Below are positions 47,030 through 59,800 of a stretch of 64,000 nucleotides of DNA, piece by piece. The notes under the pieces are model-generated. The model made no database searches. It was not told where the DNA came from and saw only the letters and a program-made list of their open reading frames with translations. Source of the stretch: Cryptomeria japonica (taxonomy: Eukaryota; Streptophyta; Pinopsida; Cupressales; Cupressaceae); the NCBI RefSeq assembly GCF_030272615.1, contig NC_081411.1, forward strand, positions 184,443,572 to 184,507,571. The letters run 5' to 3'. The position numbers and the translations under genes are program-made. Within the stretch, counting starts at the first letter, position 1; each line of letters opens with the position of its first letter.

Positions 47030-48551
47030 CAACTTTGCAATTTTGCACTTTTTGGTCTTCTCAACCTATAAGACCTATTATAAGTCATCACAAATTACTT
47101 TTCAAACATGTTTAAGAATAATTTAACCCTCCCTAATGCCTATACCAAGTTTTGACATCTTCGACCATCAAGAAGGTCAATTACCTACTCAAACCCACTA
47201 TTTATGCAAAAATGCAAACCTAAGAAGAATGAAATCAACCTAGGCCTACATTGACTCAAAACACTAACTCTTGGACCCTCCAAGAGTCCTTATTCACTAC
47301 TGACTTCGCTAGGGTCAATACAAGCCGAAATTAAAAAAAATAGATATTCTAAGTCTTAGGCGCTCCTGCACCAAGCAACCATTGTAGGAAGATTGGTTTG
47401 GGTTTGGCTCATCTTTTGAAACAATGCCATCCAAAAATACACTGAAAATAGATAGTCCAGGCTAGAAGATTCTGGAATAGATAGTCTTAGCCTAAAAGGA
47501 CTCTGAGATAGATGGGTGCCAAACAACAGAAATTCCAATCAAACTTTCAGATAAATTATTATGCTAGAATGAAGTAGTCAAATGCCACTATTTTAGAGAG
47601 AATTGAATGGATATTTGTGGTTAGAACATTTCAAAAACAATAATAATTTACACAAAACTGTAAGATGGGATGTGAAAATTTTGTGTTCCATTCCAACACA
47701 ATCCAATTGAAAAACAAAGAACTTAAAAACTTTATTTCAACTCAATTAAAATCTACATGTATATCATCTTAAGAGAGAGAAGGCTTCAAAAAATTGTATA
47801 AATTAGTAATCAAAATCAACTTGCTTTACAATTATGCTGTAATGCTACAACAATAATCTTAGAAGGGTATTCATATAGCAATTCAAAAAGATAAATTTGG
47901 CCTAATTGCAAGCATATGCACTTAAAATTAGGTCTTGCAGAGAAATTTGCTTAAAAAAAATTGATCGAACTGATGCTAGACAACATTTAATCAAATGAAC
48001 TGGGAGGTATAAGTGTATCTAAATGCTTTGTCATTGTGAACTTAGGGAATAAACTTGCTTGACACATACGTGCTATTTCTAGAATATCTCCTTCTGATGT
48101 GTGTCTACCTATTAATAAATAGACTCACCTGTCCTTGATTCCTCCCTACTATCTTTTGTTGAAAGTGTTCCTTATTTGAAATGGATGGGCTGATTTTTCG
48201 AATCAAGGGTCCACATTTCATTGAGGGACGCGAAAGACTGTTGCAACACCCACAACCATTCGATCATTTATCTTGGAATTTTGTATTTTGCCGTTCACGA
48301 TTTTTTTCCTACCATTTGTTCACGTGTTGACCATCACTGTTTTTCCCTTCTCTTCTAGTATATTTGCCTACGCCACATGTGGAATTGATATCTGTTGATT
48401 GGATTGAAATGTATTGATGACGATGGGTAGTCTTCGTTGTAGCTTGGGTAAAATGCATATGAGATTGAGAGATTATTCAAGAAAAAGGAGACCACTTTGA
48501 AATCGTAGCCTCCATTTTAAAAGCTAACTTTAAACCCCCCCCAAAAAAACT
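47030..48551. other. Non-coding sequence, nothing recognised
   Basis: It holds open frames of at most 60 codons with no domain. The region near 47340-47540 contains AGATAGTCYWGGCYWRAAG-type short repeats (47451 and 47478). Confidence 0.4.
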
Positions 48552-48870
48552 AATAGCTCTTTTTAAATTTTTTTTATGGAGGTCTAGACCTATGAGCATG
48601 ATAGCCTAGCAAGAGCATGAAGCCCACGAGCTACCAGTTCAACAAGGGCCTTCACAAAGTACTTTTTGCCACCCTATAGGCTGAACCTCTTCGGCTAAGA
48701 GCCAAGGACTTAGGGGTATCCATTCCGCCAAATTCGCCTGGGGCACGATCCCGGTCTCATTCCTTATGATGTCAGAGCCTTCCACTCAGCAAGACTTGAT
48801 CTTGGTGGGCTCATTTGGAGCCATTCAACTTCACAAAAAGACCAAGGGCCTATTGACAATAGCTCTTTTT
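48552..48870 (-). mobile_element. tRNA-derived SINE with 13-bp target duplication
   Basis: AATAGCTCTTTTT flanks the element at 48552-48564 and 48858-48870. Between them, read on the minus strand, lie 293 bases ending in an A-rich tail (CCATAAAAAAAATTT). Internal RNA polymerase III signals fit a tRNA origin: box A TTGCTGAGTGG (plus coordinates 48782-48792) and box B GGATCGTGCCC (48741-48751), each matching about 9 of 11 consensus bases and spaced 30 bases apart, as in tRNA genes. The unusual feature is about 65 bases upstream of box A; most plant SINEs have only a few. Mobilisation would be by a LINE reverse transcriptase. Confidence 0.75.
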
Positions 48871-49960
48871 TTGGATGTACCTTAATATTATAAAATATTA
48901 TTTCAAAAGAATTCTTTCTTAAAGATTTTTTTAAAGAGTATTTTGTGATGTATTGTATTATCTTTTATATCAATTATTTTATTATATATATTTAGTTTAA
49001 AAAAAAATTATATTATAATTATATTATTATAAGGTTATAAATTATATATTTAAAAATATTTATTATTTATCTATATATATATATATATAATATTTATATT
49101 TATCTTATTTAAATTAATGTATAAGAAATCTAATATTTAAACTAATCTTTTAGAGAGATAAAATGATAAGGGTGAAAGGTGACAAATTAGGTAGGAGGCA
49201 AGAAGGGAGGGACCAAAAATTATTACTTACCCCAAATAATGTAAGCCATTAAAACTTATTTGTCCAAACACTAGCCAAGTGAATTGTTTAAGCTATTAAG
49301 AAGCATTAAGATTAAGAAATCAATTTGATTGTTCTTAGATTTAAGGTTATTTAGTTTACATGGCAATTCTTTTAGGTTCATCAATAAACATATGAGAAGC
49401 TTTAATCTCTCTATCTCTATCTCTTTATATATCACTTATTATCTCTATCTTCCTCTTTCCACCTCCTCCTCTCTCTTCCCCCTCTATATCTCCCTCTTCC
49501 CCCCTTCTTTTTATCCCTCTTTTTGCCCCTCTCCCTATTACAAACATAACATAAGCCCATTGATAATGAATCTATATGATTTTTATGATTTAGAGGTTTT
49601 TTTTCAATCATGTTTGAATCTCTTTACTTCTCCATTGATATCTTTGTTGTACAAACAACATCATTTGCTAAATGATCTATCAATTGACTTTATGTACTCT
49701 ATAAAAATATACGAAATAATATCAATTTTGTTATCTACCTTCCTATTGTTCGACGTACCCATTGCTAAATTTACAATGTCCGCGCTGTCAAATCGAGGTT
49801 CTTGTTTATAAAACAAAAGTCCGCGCTATCAAATCGAGAAAAGGGGGGAAAAGTTCAGAAAACAAATTAAACGAAAATACACATTTGAAGTCCGCAAGGA
49901 GGAAAAAATTTAAAGAAAACAAATCAAACGGAAAAACCATGTTCTGCACCGAAGAAGAAT
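48871..49960. other. AT-rich non-coding sequence
   Basis: It contains a CT-rich stretch at 49405-49530. A direct repeat GTCCGCGCTRTCAAATCGAG occurs at 49779-49798 and 49821-49840. No gene is supported; the 160-codon open frame at 49329 is low-complexity. Confidence 0.45.
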
Positions 49961-49961
49961 T

Positions 49962-50630
49962 CAGTGAGAAGAGCCATGACTCTTTGCTTTGTAATTCCTG
50001 ATGCTTTCGGCTTTGATGAGCATGTGCACGGTTAGATTATTATCATTTTTCTCTCTGTTTTGTAGACTAAAACTTACAAGCTCTTTTGAAAAATTGCGGT
50101 TGTTAAATAAGCATAGTGCATATTTTCCAAATTTCTGCAACATGCTTTGACATGCATTTTCAACGAATCCATTTTGTTCATAAATCAAGGCAGTCGAAAA
50201 GAACACATTTCTTTGAGGCATTCTGTCAAACATTTCGCGTGCCTTCGCTATGCTTTTACATTTTGTAGTCATGTCTCCCAGGGCAGTAGTAACCATAACA
50301 TCTAACATAGATTCCCCTTTTATTATGCTTTGATGAATGTCCACGCATTGTTTTCCCTTTCATTATGCTTTGATGAATGTCCATACCCTGTTCCAAAGCT
50401 CCGAATTTGGCACAAGCAGGAAGGATGCTTGGAAACGTTGCTGAGTCGGACTCTACACCTGCTAAATTGAATTTTTTTGAATGCTTTCAAATTCTTTTCA
50501 ACAAATTCATTTTCTGCATTTCCTGCAATCATTGCAGTTCAGGAGGACATATATCTTTGAGGCATTTAGTCAAATTGTTCACGTGCCTTGTCTATGCTTC
50601 CCTATTTGCAGACATGTCAAATGCATTTTA
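49962..50630 (-). pseudogene. PPR gene fragment with internal duplication
   Basis: Read on the minus strand: GSIDKAREQFD, stop, MPQRY, then MIAGNAENEFVEK, a decayed segment, MDIHQSIIKG (present twice), VVTTALGDMTTKCKSIAKAR, EMFDRMPQRNVFFSTALIYE and QNGFVENA. This is three to four PLS-type PPR units, better preserved than the other fragment. A 37-base tandem duplication around ATTATGCTTTGATGAATGTCC (50325 and 50362) repeats the MDIHQSIIKG segment. Several stops and frame shifts make it a pseudogene. The downstream end decays at about 49965. Confidence 0.82.
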
Positions 50631-50649
50631 TTTTCTAAAACCATTCAAC

Positions 50650-53600
50650 CTATCATCCCCAAGTTTCTGGGTTAGTGACGGCAGGGGATGGAGATGCATC
50701 TCTGAGATAGGATATTTTGTTTGAAGACAGTTATTGAATTGTTTTTTTTTTATTGAAAAGAATTTCAAACATTCATACAATAATATTGGGAGGTTTTTAT
50801 TATAGATATTAAAATATCTTTATGAACATGGTAATTGAATATGGATTATAGTGTTCGTTTTATATATCGGTATGTATTCAGATATGGGGTTTAATATTCA
50901 AGCCTTCAAAACTGCATGTTTTGCTGTCAAATTCTGTCAAACTTATTAATAAAGAAGAATTCTTAAGTAAAAAGATAACTGATTATATTTCAATTGACCT
51001 CAAAAGGGATAAAGATGGATTTGTTCTATGAGTTCTCTGTGACATATTTTTGTATTATGAAAATGGCATTTTCTATTGAATATGATTTAATTCTTATTCA
51101 GCAGTGCAATGACTATTGTTAGAAATTAGTGTTTAACATATGTTATTGAATAATAAATAATAACATAAATGATTATGTAGAGATAAGTTTCTAGGTAGTT
51201 GTTAGGTGGTTCAAAATGTGTTAAAATGAATGATTGAATTGTTTGTTTGATCTTTTGATCTTTGTTTATTTATTTCATTATGACATCAGAGAAGATGTCC
51301 CATGAAACCTCTTTGACCTTCCATTCATTCATCTTTCCTCCAAAGTGGTGGATACAACAACCAAACAATGTAGACTATGTACAACAATTATTGATGTCCA
51401 TCCACTATTCTCGCATTTAGTCGACAAAGGTATAGTGCAAACCATGCAAAAATCTGTAACATCCATCATCCATTTGCATTTCTATTTCTTTCTATTGTAT
51501 TCATTATTTTCACAGTTTTCACTTCATTCTGTTCATGTTCATATTCAATATATATTCGTGATAAAAGAATTGAAGGATGCCTCCCTGAAAATGAAAGGCT
51601 TTTATGGTGGTTTTAGGTGGTTGAGAAAGAGATGTCTACATTGATCTTTGTATGAATATTATTTGCAGATATGAATTTGGTGTTGTTTATTTTCCAAGGA
51701 GGCTATTATTTTTGTCACCGAGTTTTGTATTCATTGTTTGTCAAAGTTTTTGGTTCGGAATAGGACAAGTGCAGCCACCCAAGAAGGATCTACACCATCT
51801 GTCTTTATATACATACTAATATTTTCCATGGAAGATGAGCCCAAGCAGTGGCGTGATAAGAAGAGGCATTTAAGTTATTTCTAGCCATTATCATTATCAG
51901 TTCCAGCTATAACATTGCTCTATTCTTCGACATTTATATTAGTTTGGACAATTATGCAACTGAGTTTGCAAATACAGAGTGGCATTCATACAAGGTGCTT
52001 TGAAATACCTTCAACATTGGACGCTATCAGCGAAGAGCAATAGAAAATGGATCTGAAAAAAGGTGAAGAAGATTCGATAGTAATCAGGTTGCGGTGTGAT
52101 GGATTTTATTCCCAAATAAAACAGAAATCAATGTTTCGATATCAGTTCTTGGAGTTTAACTCTCAATAAAACACAAAATGTACAATGTACAGAGCTGGTG
52201 CTCTGTTTGTCAAACAGTTGGCAATATAAATAAGACACAAAACACAGAGATGGCTGGAGACAAATTACACTTTTCTAATAATCATAAAATGATATTTACA
52301 AAGTACTTCATACTTAGATTTCAATCAAAACATGTATAGCAATCTGGAGCTGCAATTGATCACTAACTCCTAAAACTATCTGGAGCTGTGCTGAACTCTT
52401 TGTTGTTCTGTTTGTCTGGAGTCACATGCTGATTCCTTCTTTCATCTGGAGCCGGCTACTGTTGCACTGCACTCTCTGTTCTTCATTCACTAAATTTGTT
52501 GCTGTTACAACAATCCTCTCTTAGAACGTTGTTCAGAAAATTCTAACTATTTGTTGCCACAACATTCTCCTTTTTGTCTGTTGCTGTCCTTAACAAAAAA
52601 CTTACCTCTTATTTTCAAAATTTAGATTCAAACTTACCTACCTACCTACTTGTTCTTGTTCCCTATTTTTGGTTTTGGGACTGTGTTCGGCTTTGTTGGA
52701 GCCTAGAGTATGCAAGATTTCTTTCTTTTCGAGTAGGCTTGTGTTGATCTTCCCTTGGTCCATTTTCATGTGGCTCCTATTGAGGACGATTTTGCCCCTA
52801 TTGAGGTGAGGTTTATTCTCGTGGCTTCAAGGGGTTTGGCTCTTTCTACTCCTTCCTTCCCCTTTTGAGATTCGTATTGAGGTGGGGTGTTCCCTATGGA
52901 GGTGGAGATTTTCCTTGTAGGAGAGGTTGGAAGCTACTTTGACAGGGATTTTCTTGTCTTTGGTTTCTTGAATTCAAACTTGGATCGAGCATGGTTCTTC
53001 ATCTTGGTGGTTTCTTCCTCTATTGTTCCTATTGAGGTGGAGAGGGGCTTTGTAGGAAAGGTGAGGACTTACTGTTTTGGGGTGGTTGTTGATTGTTGCA
53101 AGATGGTTTTGGGAGACATTTTAAAATCCAAGATGAAGGTTGGGGGAGCCTATGAAAACCCTTTAATCCTCTTGAATCTCTTCATTGTTTGGGAGGTTCA
53201 GTATTTCCCAGTAAGTTCTTTACACTTTATCTTTATGGTTCTGCAAGTGTTCATGTTGTGAGAGCCTTATTAAAACCAATTGTTAATGTTAAGGGAGCTT
53301 GTAAAAACCCTTTGCTCATTATTGTCTGAGTAGTTTGGTTTGATGGATTTTACTTTTTGATTGTTATAGCCAGTTCTTTAATGCTTTCATTTTAGCGGTT
53401 GGTTGTGGGTTGGCTATTGGTTGTCTTTGTTTCATCTTGTTGCAGTATTTTGTTTGTGGGTTTTGGTTCCTTGCAAAAACTGAGGGTTTCAAGTCCCCCT
53501 AGAAACCTATTTTTCCCTTAATCAAAAACAAAGAATCAACTCTCTTTCAAAGGCTGCCCCTAAATCTAGAACATAGAATGGTAAATGCTATTATTAACAA

Positions 53601-56290
53601 CAATATTGAATAGCCCACTTAAGGCCTTTAAGTTCCCTATAAATTCTTCCAATCAATGTAATGATTCGATACAAGATTTACAAAAATCTATAATAATATT
53701 GTAAAAACTACACCATATAAATGAAAATGCTATTTATCTAAAAAAAATACAAGGCAAAGGTTTTGGATAAGAGTATTATTTTCTTGTTAGATTATAAGCA
53801 AGAGATTATTTAAGAGATCTTTCTTTCATTTAATTGCAACTTAAGGATGATTATCATTAGAAAGAATATGGGAAATAAGAAAAACATGCAAATAAAAGAT
53901 ACAACACATAATAATCATAATTATTTCACCATTTGCAAGATTTCTGGAGTTTCAAGATCTGAGAGTTGAGAATGTCAAAAAAGTATAAGGTGTGGGCTAG
54001 TTGATCTTTTATTAATGTTTTGAAGTTATTGGGTTGCATGTCATATTTATGTGTTGTGAGGCAACTTGGTTAGGTTGTTTGGGTTTTGTGTTGGGTCTCA
54101 TTTATTATTAAATATTTTACGACTCCTTCAAAACCTATTTTACTCTTATAATAAAATAAAAAATTAAGATGAGAGCATACATGTTAGTTTGAGGACAATT
54201 GGATTTCAATTCTCAAAAGGCACCAATGCCTCATTCATTTGGTGCAACTTAGCTATATATCTTGTTTTGACATTTTAGTACATCAACCCATTGCAAATGG
54301 GGACCTCCACTTTTTCGCCTTCTAGCATAGTTGTTTTAGCTTAGTTGTCTATCTTGGTAATGTTTTGGCATCTTTAGCCTCTTTCTTTTGAGGAGATGCA
54401 GAGCCTTTGATTGTTAGGATGTGATCAAGTCAACATTTCTATGTCTTAGGCTAGGATGAACAAACAACCTTCAACTTCCTTGTGTCAAAGTGTTTGGGTA
54501 ATGGATGGGAGTTAAGTTCTTCATTGAGTAAGGCTTCACAATGTAGCCTTTGGGCAATAAATGCCTAAGTCAAGGTATGAAATTTGTGATGGATGCTCGA
54601 GGTGATTGAATAATCCTCAAGCAAATTTGTATCTCAATAGAGGATAGATGAAGATGAGAGATGAGTGAAGGAATGTGTTATGGTGAAAATTAGGGTTTCA
54701 CCATAAGAATGTGTAAAACCATTAATTTTTGGTTATAAGACCATTACATTAAGGAGGAGGAGAATCTAATAGATCTAGCTTCTCTAGGATTAAGATTTTG
54801 ATCAGATTCCTAGTTCCTTGATAGGAATTTATCCTCTTTAGATTGAATTGAATTGTTGAAGATGCTGAAATTAGGGTAAATGAGTGAATATTGAAGAGAT
54901 CAGGCATAAACAGTGAGCTACAGTCATCACACTGAGCTACAAACTAGATCTAAGCAAAGTAATATGATTCAGATCTACTTCTTGAAATTTGACCTAAATT
55001 GTCGGGACTGTATGGTGGTCGCCATGGTTCTCTAAACTTTCTGCCATAAAAAAAGGAACTTATTCGTCTCTGCAAATACTGTCTATCCTCCTCAATGCAA
55101 CTTTGTACTTGTTCTTGCACATAGTGAAAATGGGAAAATGGTTGGGAATAGGGGTTTGCCTAAGTCAAAGACCGGTTTAGGAATTAACCTTGAATGAAAT
55201 AATGTAAATACTAAAATAAATATTGGAAAGATATACCTCAGATCTGCAATTGTTGGTGATGATGCTTTGCTTCTTAAATGTAGTCACATATTTTGCATGA
55301 AATAGCATGGACATGACAAAACCCTAATCACATGTACAAATGCTTGCTTATGAATGATGTAATTTTGCTTCACAATGGTTGAATGAAGAACATGCAACCT
55401 TAAAGATCTTTGAAAATGCTTGATGTTGAATGTTTCGTGGATGCAAGGAATTGATTGCTTAATGTCTTAGAATTGTTTGGAGATTGATGGATGAAATTAA
55501 GTTGATCAAATGCATTTATTTAGGGGTATCTAAGCAATTTACTGATTAGGCCAACCTCAAACTATCATGTAGATACCATGAAGATGAATTCCCACCGAAC
55601 GGATAGGACCCCTGGCCCAATTCAAAATTAGGCCCCACTTAGAGGGACCATAACACTGGGCTCCATGATCCTCAAAAAGGGACCGCAACGAAGTCTCAAG
55701 AAGAAGGGTACACCACCAGGGACTCCTTCAATGTTTGTAAATGGCATTAGAATTGGAGAATAGGCACAAAACAAACCTAGATAGGTAATGAGGACAAGAC
55801 ACGCTAAAATAGGGGCACAAACATGAGCTGTAAATTCGCCCAAGGATAATTTACGATACTACATTTAGCCATCACTTTAACAGGAGTATGAATCTATGCA
55901 AATACTTGCGGTAAAGTAGATGAAAGAGATGAAAGAGAGGAGCAATCAGGAGCACAATCACAAGGAGTATAAGACTACTAATTTTGAGGAATCAAGCCCC
56001 CAATCTTAGGATCTTAACTCACTCAATCGCATGCAAGGTCACACAAAACAAGAAAAAAAAAGACAAAAAGGCAAAATAACACAAAGCATGCAAAAGCTAA
56101 AAACCAAAAACAAGACCCCAAGTCAACGAGTCGAAGAGACCTCGATATCAAAACGTCTCAACCACTAATATCATTCTTGAAAATGCCATCTCAAGAACAC
56201 AAGTGATCACCTAAAAAAATCAAGAGCACGAATCATCCATAAACTACAAATAGCAAAGCTATGAGCTCATGAGATGAAAGAGATAAAGCA
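50650..56290. other. Long non-coding stretch
   Basis: No recognisable gene, LTR pair or RNA gene was found in 5.6 kb. Short open frames (51345-51644, 52887-53261) show no domain. Repeated phrases such as CCTATTGAGGTGG / CCTATGGAGGTGGAG (52790-53040) hint at old duplicated sequence. Composition is AT-rich. Confidence 0.4.
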
Positions 56291-56393
56291 TGGATACACA
56301 TTCTAGATGTATTTTTCTAGGTGATCCATGAGAAGAAGAATGAGAGAAGAAATGGATACACATTCTAGATGTGTTTTTCTAGGTGATCCATGT
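56289..56393. repeat. Tandem duplication of about 56 bp
   Basis: ATGGATACACATTCTAGATG, then RTTTTTCTAGGTGATCCATG, occurs twice, separated by AGAAGAAGAATGAGAGAAGAA. Confidence 0.85.
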
Positions 56394-56463
56394 TGGGGAG
56401 GAGAGTAGGAATAGTCTAGCTATGTTTTTCTAGTTCCACTCATCCTCGTGCGTGTGTGCAAGT

Positions 56464-56822
56464 GATGTCTGGTTTCAGGTGTCAACCATCCTATATAAGA
56501 GTTTGTTTTCTCTGGTTTCAAGCATGTAACAACTTGTGTAAGACATGTAATGAAAATGCAAAGGTGTGTGTCTAGTATCAGGAACATCTCGAGTAATAAT
56601 TTGTTTGCTTTGGTTTCGAGAATGTGTAACCCCATGTAAGATTAATATATGTTTGGTTTCGAAGACATCTCGCGTAAGAGTTTATTTGCTTTGGTTTTAA
56701 GAATGTGCACCCCATATAACACATATAAATGTTGCATCTAGTTTTGGGCATGAAGCGTCTCATGTAAGAGTTTGTTTTCTCTGGTTTCGCAAATGAAAAC
56801 CTCATTTAAGACATTGCAAAAG
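56464..56822. repeat. Four diverged tandem repeats of about 85-105 bp
   Basis: Each unit carries a CTGGTTTC-like start, an AGAGTTTRTTTKCTYTGGTTTC block and a CCCATGTAAGAC-like block. Units start near 56466, 56570, 56656 and 56738. The array encodes short unrelated open frames on the minus strand that look alike only because of the repeat. Confidence 0.75.
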
Positions 56823-56881
56823 TAAAAAAAATATATTACAATATAGTACAAAGAGGGCGATATGTATGTCCGCCCCTCTTG

Positions 56882-56921
56882 CCTTAAGATGTCAACATAG
56901 CTCTATGTTGATGTCTTAAGG
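56882..56921. repeat. Hairpin-forming inverted repeat
   Basis: The arms CCTTAAGATGTCAACATAG and CTATGTTGATGTCTTAAGG form a 19-base stem, with one 2x2 internal mismatch (TG/TG) and a 2-base gap at the centre. Confidence 0.85.
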
Positions 56922-58160
56922 AAGCTAGAAGCAAGGATACCCACCTTCAACACAAAGGAGATATCCTTTTAGGAAACAATGTTCATAGATCGAAGCTAAA
57001 GAGGCAATACTCTTACAAGGAAGGATAAGATAGTTGAAAAGATATATATTGAAACAAGTGTAAAGAGGATCCTTGGAGAAGAGATCTTCACTCAAAAGAC
57101 ATGTACCTCCAAGAGGAGTTTCTCGAGCAAACATAACATCTTCTACCAAAAGAAGAGAAGGAGAACAAGAATATCTACCTTCCTCGTATTGCTAGGTGAA
57201 AAGGATTCTTGATGAAGGATGACACACTTTCAACCCAATGTGAGGGGTATGTTTATTATAGATATGCATTGCCAAGGGTAAAAGAGATTGTAGTCAAGGA
57301 TACATGCCTCTTGCATAAGAGAGAATCCTTGAGCAAACAATTACTTCACACAAGGAATGACATCAAACTATAAGCAAACACTACTCAACAAAGGAAAAGT
57401 GGATCCTTGAGAAAGGATAAGAAAGATCAATGCCCCCAAGTATAGGGACAATGATAAGAATTACACAAACTCTAAGGATAGATTAGACATAACCAAATGC
57501 ACAATGTACTTGCATGAAGGAATATGCCATGCAAAAAAAGACATTAAGATATGTAAAATGCAACTCCAAAGAAGAGGTAATCTTCAAAGAGAAAGAGAGA
57601 ATTAGATGAAGGTTCATAAACTCCCCTAAGGATAGATTAGTCATAAGAGACATACCATTCCATTGAAGAAAGGATATCACAACATGAAAAATGCAACCCC
57701 TAAAGGGAATAGTGAAACCTTGGATAGAGAGAAGGAATGGGATAGAGACAAGAAGAAATTATGTTTTTGCCCCAAGATGTTTGTAATTGAAAAAGCATCA
57801 CCTCTTATGATAAAGAGCCCCCAATTAAGTTAACTACTAGTGCCATAGGGTGAGGAGCAACATGGAGGGAGAATGGAGTGCTAAGTCACTACCTCTTCAC
57901 CAAGGAAGAGTGCAAGATCGGTTGTAAGAGCTATGTGAGCTCTATCATATTGTTCTTCATCAAATGTTTTATATGTGTTACATTTTCCAAGAGAATGAGA
58001 TAACTATGATGAAAAAGACAATGTGCATCACCTTCCTTATCCTTAGAATTATGGTTAATTTTAATGAAAGGAGAAACAATGTTTCCAAAAGGTTCTAGCA
58101 GCTAATTTCTATTGGTCATCAATGAGATTAGGTCTTGTCTCTTGAGATGTAGGACAAGGG
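56922..58160. other. Repeat-like non-coding sequence, probably part of a gypsy element
   Basis: It is full of variants of ATCCTTGAGAAAGGAT-type phrases (for example near 56924, 57063, 57285, 57410 and 57720), suggesting internal repetition. It lies 3', in the minus-strand sense, of a gag fragment, so it is plausibly part of the same dead element. Confidence 0.4.
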
Positions 58161-58163
58161 TTG

Positions 58164-58496
58164 TTAGAAGAAGATTATTTTAATAGTTCCATTATCAACT
58201 AGTTCTTGCATACTTTTTTGGAAATCTAGACAATCATTAGCATGATGCTCATGAGTTTGATGATATGAACAAAAAGGAGTCTTTGAAGAAGAAGCACCCT
58301 TAGATGGACAATAAGTTCTATGTTTTGCAAGATACTCCTTGATTTTTTGAATTACAAGGAGATCATCCATAAGTGAATCATGATAATGTCCTAGACCTTC
58401 GGTACTAGTTTGTGTAGGAGGGTTTATAGGGACTCTAGTTCCTTCTACAAATTTTCCATGTATTGCTTTAGAATGAACAAAAGAACTATATTTCAT
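58164..58496 (-). pseudogene. Ty3/gypsy gag carboxy-terminal fragment
   Basis: A 110-codon open frame includes FCSYHQTHEHHANDCLDFQK followed by SMQELVDNGTIKI. This is the atypical zinc-finger region (CxYHxxxGHxxxDC, then LKxxIxxLI) common at the end of gag in plant OTA-type Ty3 elements. Upstream phrases (SLMDDLLVIQKIKEYLAKHR) are helical. No other domain of this element is visible nearby. Confidence 0.65.
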
Positions 58497-58499
58497 GAA

Positions 58500-59226
58500 T
58501 GAGACATGTAAGGCAAGCTTAGATCACATGAATTCCATTGATCTAGTGATCTAGAATATGTGTGAGGACTATTAAGAGTCAGAATTTAACCACTACATTA
58601 ATGAATTTGTGGTAATCTCCACCTGCCATCATTGGAATTGTGTTCAAATTTGTACACTTGAGATTGATATTTATTTTGGGGATTAGTTGAAAAATCAAAT
58701 CTAGTTGTTAATGATTTTGTCAATTGTGTAAAGAAGTAGGTGAGAGTTGTGCAAGATGGAAGTGTTGTAAAGTTTCAAGATTTGAGAGTTGAGAATGCCT
58801 TAAAATTCATACCATTTTTGAAGGATTGGGGACTTGGAGTACACCAAACTTTATGCCTAAAAGAAAACAAATAAAAGTATCTTCACATCACTGGCTTTGA
58901 AAGATACACGGAGTGAAATGTGGAGAGTTGGAGATCGTAGATATTGAGGAATTCATCTTACAAGGTATGTAAGAAAGAACATGTTCTAACTCACAAACTA
59001 GATATGATAAGTAGTGTGAAATGTTGGGGATTAGTAGTGAGGGGTACCTCACAAGTCATGTTTAGAAGTATCATTTTTTAGGTATTCCTACATCTTTGAT
59101 TCTAAATAATATATATAAGGAAATGTTAGTAGTTGAGTATTGAGGATACCAAAGAACTCATGCCATAAATGATGCATGTAAAAGAATGATTGAAATTGCA
59201 ACTTCGAAAGATAACTTAGTGTAAAG
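58500..59226. other. Non-coding sequence
   Basis: No gene or repeat is supported. It shares short phrases (TTGAGAGTTGAGAATG) with 53960-53980, a hint of a common dispersed repeat. Confidence 0.4.
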
Positions 59227-59482
59227 TGTTAGTGTAAGGATTGCGAAAAGGAATGCTGATAAGAGAAAGTTTGAAACTTCAATAGAGACAAGGGAAAAAT
59301 GTAAGGTTTGAAAAAAAGGTACGTTGTGATGGAAACTTTGAAACTCCAACATTTGTGTTAGTGTAAGGATTATGAAAAGGAATGTTGATAAGAGAAAGTT
59401 TGAAACTTCAATGAAAACAAGGAAAAAATGTAAGATTTGAAAAAAAAGATGTGATGAAAACTTTGAAACTCTAACATTTAAT
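59227..59482. repeat. Tandem duplication, period about 129 bp
   Basis: Two copies begin TGTTAGTGTAAGGATT (59227 and 59356) and end AACTTTGAAACTCYAACATTT. They share GATAAGAGAAAGTTTGAAAC and differ at perhaps a tenth of positions. Confidence 0.85.
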
Positions 59483-59800
59483 TGTCTTAAAAATTTTAAT
59501 AAAAACTTCTGAACTTAGATTTTTATGGAACTTTGGCAATTTCTAACATATGATGGGTTCACAGGAATGAAAGAGAATAATACTAAATAAAATTTTGATC
59601 AAGGATCCTTTTGAAATTTGAATGAGATTAAATATTTAATCTTGACCCAGCTGATACTGAAATAAAGCCATAGCAAAGCAAGGAAACAATATGGACCCAC
59701 TCCAAAAATAAATAAAAAATTCAAAATTTGTTATTTAGACTAAGCTGGAATTTCGGACTTAAACCATATCCTGTGCAATATTTTCACAATAATGAATTAA

